29,542 nucleotides of DNA from Alistipes sp. CAG:514 (GCA_000431015.1 HF986057.1:10287-39828); one strand, 5' to 3'; numbered from the stretch's first letter, positions 1 to 7,505 are shown. Numbers and translations are program-made. The notes: generated by a model from the letters alone, not told the origin.

Positions 1-183
1 CCGACGCTCCAGGCCGCGTCCTGCGCTTTGAAGGCGGGTGTGGGCAGACTCGTCATCGGCCACTATTCGTCCCGGCGCTATGACATCGGCCTCTACGAGT
101 CCGAGTGCCGGACGTTGTTTCCCGAGACCTACGCGGCGCGCGACAAGGCCGTCTTCGACATTCCGCTGGTGAGGTTTGACTAA
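1..183 (+). CDS. rnz: Ribonuclease Z, C-terminal end (partial)
   Basis: The frame is open from the first base and ends with TAA at 181-183, so only the last 60 residues are visible. They contain the late metallo-beta-lactamase motif of tRNase Z, a conserved histidine in G-H-Y-S-S-R-R-Y (the family form is GHFSSRY), preceded by a helix rich in alanine and followed by the typical end in which the aspartate/valine-rich strand closes the domain. RNase Z removes the 3' trailer of tRNA precursors using two zinc ions, and this histidine is one of the zinc ligands. The N-terminal part, including the HxHxDH motif, lies outside the window. The match rests on a short segment, but the motif is distinctive. 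Confidence 0.8.
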   Translation, partial: PTLQAASCALKAGVGRLVIGHYSSRRYDIGLYESECRTLFPETYAARDKAVFDIPLVRFD

Positions 184-245
184 AGATTTCCTCCTGACAG
201 CATCTTTTTTGTCCGCAGGTGGCGGGAAAACAGCGGATTTTTGTG

Positions 246-253
246 TATGTTTG
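246..253 (+). promoter_or_regulatory. Possible -7 box for the glucosaminidase gene
   Basis: TATGTTTG fits the Bacteroidota -7 consensus TAnnTTTG and lies 22 bases before the ATG at 276. I do not see a convincing TTG element 17-23 bases upstream, so this is a weak call. Confidence 0.35.
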
Positions 254-275
254 CAGTTTGTAGAATTGTTACGGG

Positions 276-1400
276 ATGAAAAAGGTTATCATATTCATAA
301 GTCTTCTTCTGCTTCAGTTGGCCGCTGCCGGCCAAGGCACGCCGCAGGAGCGCTACATTCAGAAATGGGCTCCGACGGCGGTCCGGGAGATGTACCGCAG
401 CGGGGTGCCGGCCAGCATAACGCTCGCCCAGGGCATACTGGAGTCCCGCTACGGGCTTTCGTCGCTGGCGACCGAGGGCAACAACCATTTCGGTATCAAG
501 TGCCACAAGGATTGGAAAGGCAAGTCGATGCGCTACGATGACGACGCGAAAGGGGAGTGCTTCCGGGTCTATGACTCCGCTGAGGAGTCGTTCCAGGATC
601 ATTCGGACTTCCTGCGCTACCGGGACCGCTACAAGTTCCTCTTCGACCTCAAGACGACCGACTACAAGGGATGGGCCTACGGCTTGAAGAAGGCCGGCTA
701 CGCCACCGATCCCAACTATCCGGCCAAGCTCATAAAGTACATCGAGGACTACAGGCTTTATGAATATGACACCATGACCACCGAGGACTCCGAGCGTCTT
801 GCCAAGGCTCCTGACAACAAGGCTGTCGCCTCGTCCGGCGGTTCGAAGGTCTCTTCGGACGGGAAGCCGTCGTCGGCCAGCGTGGAGAAGGCCCGCAAGG
901 ATGCGCGGAAGAGCCGCAAGGCCAGGAAGAGGCGCCAGAAGGCCGAGCCTGCTCCGGATGTGATACCGGCCTCGCCTCTGTCGTTGGAGGAGCCTAAGCG
1001 GATTGACAAGACGGGACTTGAGGTGTTCAGGTTCTCGTTGACCAGGGAGGCATATTCCCGCAACGGTGTTCCGTTCATCACTTCGGTGGAAGGGGAGACC
1101 TATTCGAGCATCGCGCAGTCGTACCATCTTTATTTGAATGAGTTGCTGAGGTTCAATGATTTGTCTCGTCCTGAGGAACTTCTGCCTGGCACGGTGGTCT
1201 ATCTTCAGGCGAAGAAGAAGCAGTCCGAGAAGGGGCTTGACAAGTACATCGTGGGCGAGGATGAGGAGTCACTGCGCGACATCTGCCAGCGTTTCGCCGT
1301 GAGGATGTCGAGCGTGGTCAGGATGAACGGATTCTCAGCGGATTATAAACCTCGCGAGGGTGACACGATTGTCCTTCGCGGCAAGAGATCGAGAAAGTGA
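276..1400 (+). CDS. Secreted glucosaminidase with C-terminal LysM-like repeats
   Basis: This 374-residue protein starts with a signal peptide (KK followed by a hydrophobic stretch, about residues 1-19). Residues 23-165 form a mannosyl-glycoprotein endo-beta-N-acetylglucosaminidase domain of the FlgJ/LytD type, with the probable catalytic Glu56 in the ILESRYG motif followed by GNNHFGIKC. A low-complexity, Lys/Arg-rich linker (about 175-230) leads to two LysM-like segments (about 262-310 and 320-370), which would bind glycan. The family cleaves GlcNAc-MurNAc bonds in peptidoglycan, so the likely place is the periplasm, with a role in wall remodelling or septum cleavage. The stop overlaps the start of mltG by one base (TGATG), which points to translational coupling of two peptidoglycan-cleaving enzymes. 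The exact glycosidic specificity is inferred from the family. Confidence 0.88.
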   Translation: MKKVIIFISLLLLQLAAAGQGTPQERYIQKWAPTAVREMYRSGVPASITLAQGILESRYGLSSLATEGNNHFGIKCHKDWKGKSMRYDDDAKGECFRVYDSAEESFQDHSDFLRYRDRYKFLFDLKTTDYKGWAYGLKKAGYATDPNYPAKLIKYIEDYRLYEYDTMTTEDSERLAKAPDNKAVASSGGSKVSSDGKPSSASVEKARKDARKSRKARKRRQKAEPAPDVIPASPLSLEEPKRIDKTGLEVFRFSLTREAYSRNGVPFITSVEGETYSSIAQSYHLYLNELLRFNDLSRPEELLPGTVVYLQAKKKQSEKGLDKYIVGEDEESLRDICQRFAVRMSSVVRMNGFSADYKPREGDTIVLRGKRSRK

Positions 1401-2422
1401 TGAGGAAGTGGAAACTGGTGGCTCTGGTCGCCGCTCTGGTGCTGGTTGTTGTTCTTGCCGCCGTCGGTGGCCGTTGGTTCGCCGACAACCGCAAGCCGAA
1501 TTTTTCCGGGAAGGCCGATCTGTACGTCCGCCCCGGGATGACTGTCGATGAGGTGGTCGCCCAGATCCCGGACAGCATTGTCGCCGACCGCCACGGTCTT
1601 GCGAGGGTGATCCGCAAGGGCTTGACTGACAGTGATCTTGAGCCTGGCCACTACGTTGTGGAGAAGAACAAGCCGAGCATCTATCTGGTCAGGATGCTGA
1701 GGAACGGCTGGCAGTCGCCGGTCAATCTGGTGCTGTCCGGCACGATGAGGCTTAAAGGCAGGATCGCCCGTAAGATCAGCAACCAGATGATGCTGGATTC
1801 CGCTTCGGTGGCTGATGCCTTGAACGACTCCGCCCTTCTGGCAGGCTACGGCTTCACCCCGCAGGATGTCTTCTCGCTGATCATGCCCGACACCTATCAG
1901 GTCTACTGGACCGCCTCGATGAAGGACATCCTGGATAAGCAGAAGGCTGCCTACGACACATTCTGGTCGAAGGAGAACCTCGCCAAGGCCGAGGCTCTGG
2001 GTCTGACTCCCAGGCAGGTCTCCGTGGTGGCCTCGATCGTGAAGTGCGAGTCCAACTATGCCCCGGAGTACCCGTCCATAGCCGGTGTCTACCTCAACCG
2101 CCTCCGCCAGGGCATAAGGCTCCAGGCCGATCCGACCGTGGCTTTCTGCTATGATTTCACGCTAAACAGGATCCTGTTCAAGCATCTGGAATACGATTCG
2201 CCCTACAACACCTACCTCCATGAAGGCCTCCCTCCGGGCCCTATATGCGTTCCGGACAAGGCCAGCCTTGAGGCCGTCCTGAATCCCGACCGCCACGGCT
2301 ACCTCTTCTTCTGCGCCAGCGCCGCCATGGACGGCACCCACAAGTTCGCCGTCACCCTCTCCGAGCACAACCGCAATGCCCGCGAGTTCCAGCGCGCCCT
2401 CGACGCCCGCCGTCCCCGGTAG
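1400..2422 (+). CDS. mltG: Endolytic transglycosylase MltG (YceG family)
   Basis: The protein has 340 residues from the ATG at 1400; a GTG three bases earlier is a less likely start because the ATG sits in the TGATG overlap with the upstream stop. One N-terminal membrane helix (about residues 5-24) anchors it in the inner membrane. The C-terminal YceG domain holds the catalytic Glu217 in the SIVKCES segment and the family signature LNRLRQGIRLQADPTVAF, then Y-N-T-Y-x-x-x-G-L-P-P-G-P-I. MltG cuts nascent glycan strands and is thought to set their length by releasing them from the polymerases. The gene lies downstream of a glucosaminidase, and its position directly after it suggests joint expression. 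Length and motifs are normal for Bacteroidales. Confidence 0.95.
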   Translation: MRKWKLVALVAALVLVVVLAAVGGRWFADNRKPNFSGKADLYVRPGMTVDEVVAQIPDSIVADRHGLARVIRKGLTDSDLEPGHYVVEKNKPSIYLVRMLRNGWQSPVNLVLSGTMRLKGRIARKISNQMMLDSASVADALNDSALLAGYGFTPQDVFSLIMPDTYQVYWTASMKDILDKQKAAYDTFWSKENLAKAEALGLTPRQVSVVASIVKCESNYAPEYPSIAGVYLNRLRQGIRLQADPTVAFCYDFTLNRILFKHLEYDSPYNTYLHEGLPPGPICVPDKASLEAVLNPDRHGYLFFCASAAMDGTHKFAVTLSEHNRNAREFQRALDARRPR

Positions 2423-2427
2423 TAGCC

Positions 2428-2667
2428 GGCTGGCTGGAGCTTCCAAGCTCCACGGTAGGCCAGCAGTACATCACGGACGCATGCGCCGTGGGTGTGTGGA
2501 TGGATCATCGGGACTATTCAAGCGATGAGGAATATGACCAGTTCACCGTCTCCGTGAAGCAGATCGAGGAGTGGACCGGCTTGGACTTCTTCGTCAACCT
2601 ACCGTTGACCCTCCAGTCCAAAGCCGAGACCAACACCGACTGGTCCACATTCTCCAACTTCAGGTAA
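2428..2667 (+). pseudogene. 3' relic of a DNA/RNA non-specific endonuclease
   Basis: Directly after the mltG stop, a frame without a start codon reads through to TAA at 2665-2667. Its last 60 or so residues match the C-terminal end of NUC1-type DNA/RNA non-specific endonucleases: AVGVWMDHRDY, then FTVSVKQIEEWTGLDFFVNLP (shown here split: FTVSVKQIEEW, TGLDFFVNLP). In the family the pattern is V-x-x-I-E-x-x-T-G-x-D-F-F-x-x-L-P. The catalytic part with the DRGH motif is missing, because the upstream DNA is mltG. This is a truncated remnant, probably left by a deletion or rearrangement, and is not expected to encode an active enzyme. The identification depends on a short but characteristic motif. 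Confidence 0.7.
2429..2464. other. Imperfect hairpin just after mltG
   Basis: TGGAGCTT (2435-2442) and AAGCTCCA (2445-2452) form a perfect 8-bp stem with a 2-base loop. An outer stem GCTGGC (2429-2434) / GCCAGC (2459-2464) extends it with a 6-base bulge on the right arm. No T-tract follows, so a terminator role is doubtful; it may be a stabilising 3' end for the mltG message or a rearrangement scar. Confidence 0.45.
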
Positions 2668-2703
2668 CAATTTCAAGTAACGATTCCCCGGATCGACCAA
2701 TAG

Positions 2704-2753
2704 CCCCGTGGGTGAGTAAGGAACACTTTACTCACCCACGGGGTTCTCTTTTT
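2704..2753 (+). terminator. Strong intrinsic terminator upstream of hipBA
   Basis: A perfect 16-bp stem joins 2704-2719 (CCCCGTGGGTGAGTAA) to 2728-2743, with an 8-base loop, followed by TTCTCTTTTT. It would end transcription coming from mltG and the endonuclease relic, and isolates the toxin-antitoxin pair. Confidence 0.9.
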
Positions 2754-2781
2754 GAGTTTTCAGAATAAAAGTGTATATTTG
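2752..2781 (+). promoter_or_regulatory. Probable hipBA promoter
   Basis: TTG at 2752-2754, at the end of the terminator T-tract, is followed after 19 bases by TATATTTG (2774-2781). This fits the Bacteroidota pattern TTG-N(17-23)-TAnnTTTG. Transcription would start near 2788 and give a leader of about 77 bases that carries the candidate operator. Confidence 0.6.
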
Positions 2782-2800
2782 TGCGTATAAGTGTAAGTAC

Positions 2801-2849
2801 AATATAAGATAGCCGTTGTATGCCTATTTAACTTATATTAGAATATAAA
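2801..2849. promoter_or_regulatory. Candidate HipB operator repeats
   Basis: The leader holds AATATAAG (2801-2808), its inverse CTTATATT (2832-2839), and AATATAAA (2842-2849). The last two form a dyad with 7-bp arms (2833-2839 and 2842-2848) about 16 bases before the hipB start. Autoregulation through such dyads is normal for HipB-type antitoxins. The region is AT-rich, so chance symmetry cannot be excluded. Confidence 0.45.
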
Positions 2850-2864
2850 TTAAAATGGAGGATT

Positions 2865-3173
2865 ATGATTGACTATTACGAGTATTCTGTACCGGAGTTG
2901 GTAAAACTTCTTGGCGCCAGATTCAAGGACTACCGTCTGCGCGGCAACATGACGCAGAAAGAGGTGTCGGAGCAATCGGGTATTACGATCACAACCATTC
3001 ACAAGTTTGAGAATGGGGCATCCGGCAATGTCTCGCTGGGGACTTTCCTTTTGCTGCTTAAGGCAATAGGTCAGATTGATGCCCTTGACGAGTTGATGCC
3101 GGAGTTGCCGGCATCCGCGTATCTCATGAGGGAGGAGAAGAAAGTTCAACGAATAAGACATAAGAAACCATGA
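2865..3173 (+). CDS. HipB-like XRE-family antitoxin
   Basis: This protein of 102 residues has a helix-turn-helix of the Cro/C1 type at about residues 15-72, with the pattern MTQKEVSEQSGIT-x(5)-FENG-x(5)-SLGTFLLLLKAIG. The C-terminal tail is basic (KKVQRIRHKK). The start ATG is preceded by GGAGG at 2857-2861, a rather close but clear ribosome site; an earlier ATG at 2855 runs into a stop after five codons. The gene overlaps hipA by four bases (ATGA). By analogy with HipB it should bind and neutralise the kinase encoded downstream and repress their common promoter. Codon use is less GC-rich than in the neighbours, which fits acquired DNA. Confidence 0.85.
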   Translation: MIDYYEYSVPELVKLLGARFKDYRLRGNMTQKEVSEQSGITITTIHKFENGASGNVSLGTFLLLLKAIGQIDALDELMPELPASAYLMREEKKVQRIRHKKP

Positions 3174-4660
3174 TAGCGGGTTCGTTGAAGGTAATGCTTT
3201 GGGACAAGGAAATAGGTCGTTTGTCCTGGGATGCAAGGAGAGGGGTCTCGTATTTCGAGTACAATCCCGCTCTTCTTGGGGGTGAACTCGATCCGTTCCC
3301 CCTTGTGGCTTCTGTCAAGTCGCCTGCAAGCCGTCGTCCAATCATCGGCGACAAGGAAGCGAGGCTTTACCGTAAGTTGCCACCTTTTCTTGCAGACTCT
3401 TTGCCGGATGCCTGGGGAGACCAGGTGTTTGAGTGCTGGCGCATACAGAACGGCATACGCAATCAGGAGATCACTCCACTTGAAATCCTGTCGTTCATCG
3501 GCAGGCGTGGCATGGGTGCCTTGGAGTTTGTACCTGAATCATCCGGCATTGGAAAGGCAGAAAAGCTGAACATGAAGGCATTGACGGATTTGGCACAGAG
3601 AATTTTCACTGAGCGTGAGAATGTCAGGCTGATGCCGGAAGAATCGCTGACAATGCGTTCGTTGATGGCTGTTGGCACTTCAGCCGGTGGTCGCCAACCT
3701 AAAGCGATCATTGCTGTCAATCCGGAGACTGGGGAAATCAGAAGCGGACAGATTGCCGGTCATCGAGGCTTTGACTATTACATTCTGAAGTTTGGTGATG
3801 CCGAGCGTTCGTCAGCCGAATTGGAGATGGCTTACTATAAGATGGCTAATGCTGCTGGTATAGGCATGGCACCTTGCCGGATTGTAGAGGTTGAAGGTCG
3901 GAAACACTTCATCACGCTTCGCTTTGACCGTGACAAGGAACGCAAACTGCACATGCAGACTTTGGCAGCCCTATATCCGGAAGCGGACAGCTATGAGAAA
4001 CTTCTTATGGTATGTCGTAAGATGCGTCTGCCTGAAAGCACCCAGGAGGAGGTCTTCCGCAGGATGGTTTTCAATATTCTCGCCAACAATACCGATGACC
4101 ACAACAAGAACTTTTCGTTCCTGATGGACGAGTCTGGATGTTGGAGGTTGTCTCCGGCCTATGATGTGACCTATATTTTCAATGTTGGTGGCTTCCTTCC
4201 GGAGAAGACGCACTGCCTGATGATGCAAGGTAAACTTCAAGGTCAAACCAAGGAAGACGCTCTGACTCTGGCCAGGAATAATGGGATCCGGCGGGCGGAA
4301 AGCGTCATAGATGAAGTCGCTGCTTCGATACGGCAATTCAGAAGCTTTGCGGAGGAATGTGAAGTCGGCCAGCGATGGATCGGTGCGGTAGAAACCACCC
4401 TCAATAATCATCTGGCCGAGTGGGGACTGTGTGACCGGCGCAGGAATGTATCGTTCAGGATTGGCGAGACCCTTTTTGAGGATGTGCGTGTGGAGAGAAC
4501 GTACAGAGGAAACTATCACCTTCTGTGCAAAGTGGATGGGAAAGGCCGCAAATTCGTGATTACTAATAAGAAAAATGAATATGCCTGGATTGATAAGACG
4601 GGCATAGACAATTTAACCAACGAGCAGTTGTACTCGTTGGTTGAGACGTTCTTTCCGTAA
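3170..4660 (+). CDS. HipA-family serine/threonine kinase toxin with extended C-terminus
   Basis: The 496-residue product has the N-terminal HipA N1-type domain (about residues 5-110, with the LPPFLADSLPDAWG motif) and the HipA kinase core. Visible functional residues are the segment T-S-A-G-G-R-Q-P-K-A (170-179), where Ser171 corresponds to the autophosphorylated serine of E. coli HipA, the catalytic-loop NNTDDHNKN with Asp309, and the metal-binding Asp332 in LSPAYD. HipA kinases phosphorylate glutamyl-tRNA synthetase or related targets and stop translation; the target here is not known. E. coli HipA has 440 residues, and most of the extra length lies after about residue 430, as a separate segment rich in strands. 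The gene overlaps hipB by four bases and is followed by a hairpin. All catalytic residues are intact, so the toxin is probably active. Confidence 0.93.
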   Translation: MIAGSLKVMLWDKEIGRLSWDARRGVSYFEYNPALLGGELDPFPLVASVKSPASRRPIIGDKEARLYRKLPPFLADSLPDAWGDQVFECWRIQNGIRNQEITPLEILSFIGRRGMGALEFVPESSGIGKAEKLNMKALTDLAQRIFTERENVRLMPEESLTMRSLMAVGTSAGGRQPKAIIAVNPETGEIRSGQIAGHRGFDYYILKFGDAERSSAELEMAYYKMANAAGIGMAPCRIVEVEGRKHFITLRFDRDKERKLHMQTLAALYPEADSYEKLLMVCRKMRLPESTQEEVFRRMVFNILANNTDDHNKNFSFLMDESGCWRLSPAYDVTYIFNVGGFLPEKTHCLMMQGKLQGQTKEDALTLARNNGIRRAESVIDEVAASIRQFRSFAEECEVGQRWIGAVETTLNNHLAEWGLCDRRRNVSFRIGETLFEDVRVERTYRGNYHLLCKVDGKGRKFVITNKKNEYAWIDKTGIDNLTNEQLYSLVETFFP

Positions 4661-4684
4661 ATTATGCCTGCTTTATGCGCAATG

Positions 4685-4721
4685 CGCTGAGGGACAGGTC
4701 GGAACGGCCTATCCCTCAGCG
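4685..4721. terminator. Bidirectional terminator hairpin between hipA and the serpin
   Basis: CGCTGAGGGA (4685-4694) pairs perfectly with TCCCTCAGCG (4712-4721); an inner AGG/CCT pair may extend the stem. It lies between two convergent genes and begins four bases after the serpin stop. T-tracts on either side are weak, so the efficiency is uncertain. Confidence 0.6.
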
Positions 4722-4725
4722 TGGA

Positions 4726-5994
4726 TTAGATCTCGCTGCCGGTGAACTGGCCGATGAAGTAGATGGCTCCGGAGTCGGACTCGCTTATCAGGTAGACGAA
4801 CGGCCTGTCGGCGTGGAACTCTACCTGGCGAGGCTCCGGCTCGTAGGCGGACATCGTCATGATGGCGGCGGTCGCGGCGGCGGCCTTAGTGCCCTCTTCG
4901 CTTACTTCGATCTTCGCCTTCTGGAACATCTTGGAAACGAACATATTCCCGTCCGCAAGCCTGCTGAAGTCGGCGCCTGGCTTGAACATTGTCGGCGCGC
5001 CGAGGCCGGCGATCACCTCGTTCAGCGGCTGCTCAACCTCGGTGGTGAACTTCGGCAGTTTCAGATCCACCTTGCAGTTCTCCATCTTGCGGCCAAGGTT
5101 CGCGATCTCCTTGGCGTTGACAACCCTCATCATGTCGTCGATCGACTTGCCTTCGTTCGGAAGGAGGACGGTCATCGCGAAGGAGCCGTTGCCGTAGGGG
5201 AGTCTGACGGCGGAATAGGTGCCGTTGGCGGTGTAGGAATATTCATCGTTCCTGTGCATCATCTTGACTTTCTTGATGTCGCGGGTGTAGCCTCTGAACG
5301 CCTCCACCTTCGTGTCCTTCGTCTGGAACCTCTCGGCCCACGGGCCGTTGAAGTAGATGGCATTCATCAGGTAGGCCACGGCACCCGGATCCACGTTGTC
5401 GATGATCCTCGGGATCATCCCTCCTGTGTGCTTTGAGCACCAGCCGTTGATGGTGTTCACTGTCTTCGGTGAGGTGAAGTCCAGATTCCGCACCTCGGTG
5501 CCGAACAGGTCGCCCACCGTCTTCCCGAACTCATTGTTGATCCTGTTGTCCTTGTTGACTGCCACGTAGTCCGCCACGTTCACGGTGACGGAAGGGTCGA
5601 TGACACCGGCCTGCTTGACCAGAAGGCCGTAAATCTCGTTGATCTCCTCCATCGAAGCTTCCGTCCATCCGAGCGTGTTCAGGATTTCCTGTCTTGTGTC
5701 GCCGTCCGCCCCGTTCGCCAGAATTGTCATAAGTCCGGTCACGCTGAGCGGGGAGATCACCCGTGAGTCCATCCCGTTGGTCTTATTGAACAGATTGATG
5801 GCGAATGTGTTGTTCTTCGCCAGAAGATCCCTCTGCGCGTCAGAAAGGATCAGATAGTCATTGTCAATCGCTTCCATATCACCTTTGCTTGCCACTCCCG
5901 TGTCGCTTTGTCCGCCCTTCTTCGCGGTGCCGCACGACACCATCATAATCACCGCCATGCCCGAAAGCACGACCCTTTTTGCATTCTTGTTCAT
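4726..5994 (-). CDS. Serpin-family lipoprotein protease inhibitor
   Basis: The 422-residue protein starts with a lipoprotein signal (lipobox M-V-S-Cys21-G), so it should be anchored to a membrane, probably facing the periplasm or the cell surface. The rest is a full serpin fold. The reactive-centre hinge reads E-E-G-T-K-A-A-A-A-T-A-A from Glu366, which is the small-residue pattern of inhibitory serpins; counting 17 residues from the first Glu puts P1 at about Ser382 (P1' Ala383), within IMTMSAY. The C-terminal signature D-R-P-F-V-Y-L-I and G-x-I-Y-F-I-G-Q-F is intact. Inhibitory serpins trap serine or cysteine proteases by loop insertion. In gut or oral Bacteroidales, such as the miropin producer Tannerella, they are thought to protect against host or neighbour proteases. 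A Met/Ser-Ala bond suggests elastase- or subtilisin-like targets, which is inference. Confidence 0.93.
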   Translation of the reverse strand: MNKNAKRVVLSGMAVIMMVSCGTAKKGGQSDTGVASKGDMEAIDNDYLILSDAQRDLLAKNNTFAINLFNKTNGMDSRVISPLSVTGLMTILANGADGDTRQEILNTLGWTEASMEEINEIYGLLVKQAGVIDPSVTVNVADYVAVNKDNRINNEFGKTVGDLFGTEVRNLDFTSPKTVNTINGWCSKHTGGMIPRIIDNVDPGAVAYLMNAIYFNGPWAERFQTKDTKVEAFRGYTRDIKKVKMMHRNDEYSYTANGTYSAVRLPYGNGSFAMTVLLPNEGKSIDDMMRVVNAKEIANLGRKMENCKVDLKLPKFTTEVEQPLNEVIAGLGAPTMFKPGADFSRLADGNMFVSKMFQKAKIEVSEEGTKAAAATAAIMTMSAYEPEPRQVEFHADRPFVYLISESDSGAIYFIGQFTGSEI

Positions 5995-6429
5995 CTCTCT
6001 CTCACTTTTCCCTGTCAGGCAGGCAATTGCCTTCCGTGAATATATTCATTAAAAGCGGCTATTGCCCGCCGCCCTAACTAACCAACTCCCTAAATCCAGC
6101 AAGAACCGTTCCTTGCATCACCTTCCCACAATATTCTTTATGAATATCCCACATTTGTTTGAGTTATAAAAAATGGATTTTCAAACCCAATGACATTCAT
6201 TATGAATATCCCCATCTCTGTCTATGGTTGCCCATCCCATTCTCTTTTTAAGTGGGCAAAATTCAACCGATTTTCTACCATGGCTCTTGTCCCTTTGCTT
6301 GGTGTGTGTCTTTTCCTGATTTGTAACAAATTGTTTTATAGGTAATTGTGATTTTCTGGTAGTCAAAAATGGAGGGCAGGGTTTTCTATGCGCCTGATTA
6401 TTTGAGGGTGAAGATTCACATATTGGTTA
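5995..6429. other. Intergenic region rich in GAATAT palindromes
   Basis: No gene is supported in these 435 bases. They hold the palindrome AGGCAATTGCCT (6021-6032), the palindrome TGAATATATTCA (6037-6048), an inverted pair ATATTC-N5-GAATAT near 6131-6146, and another copy in TATGAATATCCCC near 6192-6204. The two latter share the string TATGAATATCCC. This is the densest cluster of the GAATAT word in the window. A promoter for the serpin should lie here, but I cannot place a good TAnnTTTG box. Confidence 0.5.
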
Positions 6430-7101
6430 TCAACCCATTATGGAATCCTGCCCGTCAAGCATTCGTGCGATGGCCTTGGCGAGGCGCAGGTCGGGTTCCG
6501 TGAAATGGTTGCCGGGATTGATCTCGAAACAGTAAGGAATGGCTTGCCCTTCAAGTAGTTCCAGAATCTTGTCCGTGCATTCTCCCACACGACTCATCAC
6601 AGGGTGCTTCGTTCCGCTTTCGTTGTCCCCGAGTGAAAGTGACACGAAATCCGGCCGCCTGACCATCGGATGCGAGACGGCATATTCAATGAACCCTGGG
6701 TACCAGAAAGAGGCTGAGCCGCAGGCGATTCTGACGAAGCGGTCTGTCTTCCAGGCGCTCCAGAGGGCAAAAAGTCCGGCCAATGAATATCCCGCCAAGG
6801 CGTTGTACAACGGTGGGGCCGGCAGTTTGGCCTCCGTTTCAGGCATAATCCTGTCCAGCAATTCCGTCAGATACCGCTCCGCGTTTCCTTTGAATGGTGG
6901 CTGCCCCTTGCGGACTCCCGGAGCCGTCCATGGAGTCAGCTCGCCCTCGAAATCGAAATCATGAACCGACACCAGATTGAAGTTCGGGCAGCCGATCCGC
7001 CTGCACGCCTCCCAAACTTGGTGCCCGTCCCCGGCCACGGAATGAATATAAACCGTCGGAAGCGCTGTCTTGCCTCCGCTCCAGATTCTGATTTTTTCCA
7101 T
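6430..7101 (-). CDS. Alpha/beta-hydrolase esterase, enterochelin-esterase type
   Basis: The protein has 223 residues and no signal peptide. The nucleophile elbow is G-Y-S-L-A-G (about residues 123-128), inside a context A-G-Y-S-L-A-G-L-F-A-L-W-S-A that is typical of the esterase D / Fes / IroE family. A later SLGDNESG would provide the acidic residue, and the histidine is likely in N-P-G-N-H-F. The family hydrolyses small esters, including siderophore trilactones, but the substrate cannot be told from the sequence. The gene lies upstream of the serpin on the same strand but 435 bases away, so joint transcription is not evident. It is smaller than typical secreted esterases and appears cytoplasmic. 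Confidence 0.8.
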   Translation of the reverse strand: MEKIRIWSGGKTALPTVYIHSVAGDGHQVWEACRRIGCPNFNLVSVHDFDFEGELTPWTAPGVRKGQPPFKGNAERYLTELLDRIMPETEAKLPAPPLYNALAGYSLAGLFALWSAWKTDRFVRIACGSASFWYPGFIEYAVSHPMVRRPDFVSLSLGDNESGTKHPVMSRVGECTDKILELLEGQAIPYCFEINPGNHFTEPDLRLAKAIARMLDGQDSIMG

Positions 7102-7153
7102 ATCACCCGCAATTTACGAATAATATCTCGGAATCAATCCGGTCACAGAGCTT

Positions 7154-7178
7154 GGTCCATGAGTTTGTCGAAATGGCC
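7154..7178 (+). repeat. REP-like palindrome, copy A
   Basis: A degenerate 25-base unit, GGTCCATGAG...TCGAAATGGCC, matches copy B at most positions; similarity extends to both sides (7151-7183), starting with CTTGGTC and ending with GGAAC. Confidence 0.6.
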
Positions 7179-7286
7179 GGAACCCCGAAGTACGATGGCG
7201 ACCTGTTCTATCAAGTTGCATATTTTTAAGAAGTTACCGGGAACTGAACTGCCAAGTGGCATGGCGGTTTTACCTGAACAGATCTT

Positions 7287-7311
7287 GGTCGCTGAGCTTG
7301 TCGGAGTGACC
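7287..7311 (+). repeat. REP-like palindrome, copy B
   Basis: GGTCGCTGAG...TCGGAGTGACC is a 25-base unit whose ends GGTC and GACC are complementary. It resembles the common repetitive word GGTCACTGAGCTTGTCGAAG found in many bacterial genomes. It is in the same orientation as copy A and inverted relative to copy C. Confidence 0.65.
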
Positions 7312-7380
7312 AGGAACTTAATGAAGTGACTGGAAGGTATTCATTACATGTACTGCCACTATAACTTATCACTTGACAAA

Positions 7381-7404
7381 GTCACTTCGGCAGGCTCAGT
7401 GACC
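7381..7404 (-). repeat. REP-like palindrome, copy C
   Basis: GTCACTTCGGCAGGCTCAGT followed by GACC is the inverse of copy B with three or so differences. Copies B and C are 69 bases apart and inverted, an arrangement like REP doublets (REPINs). No RAYT transposase is in the window. Confidence 0.65.
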
Positions 7405-7505
7405 GTGCCTGAAAGACCGTGATGGGATGCCCTTTTGAGACGTTGTCGCACCAGATGCTTACAGCCCGTTTTCGGCAACTACTTAAAAAATAGGCGCTTG
7501 GCCTT

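Noticed and set aside
180..1127. Minus-strand frame opposite the glucosaminidase gene
   Set aside because: It overlaps a gene with clear domains and signal peptide; the antisense product is an Arg/Leu/Val-rich shadow.
6181..6366. Short minus-strand frame in the serpin upstream spacer (61 codons)
   Set aside because: Composition is AT-rich and unlike the genes here, there is no ribosome site, and the product has no recognisable feature.
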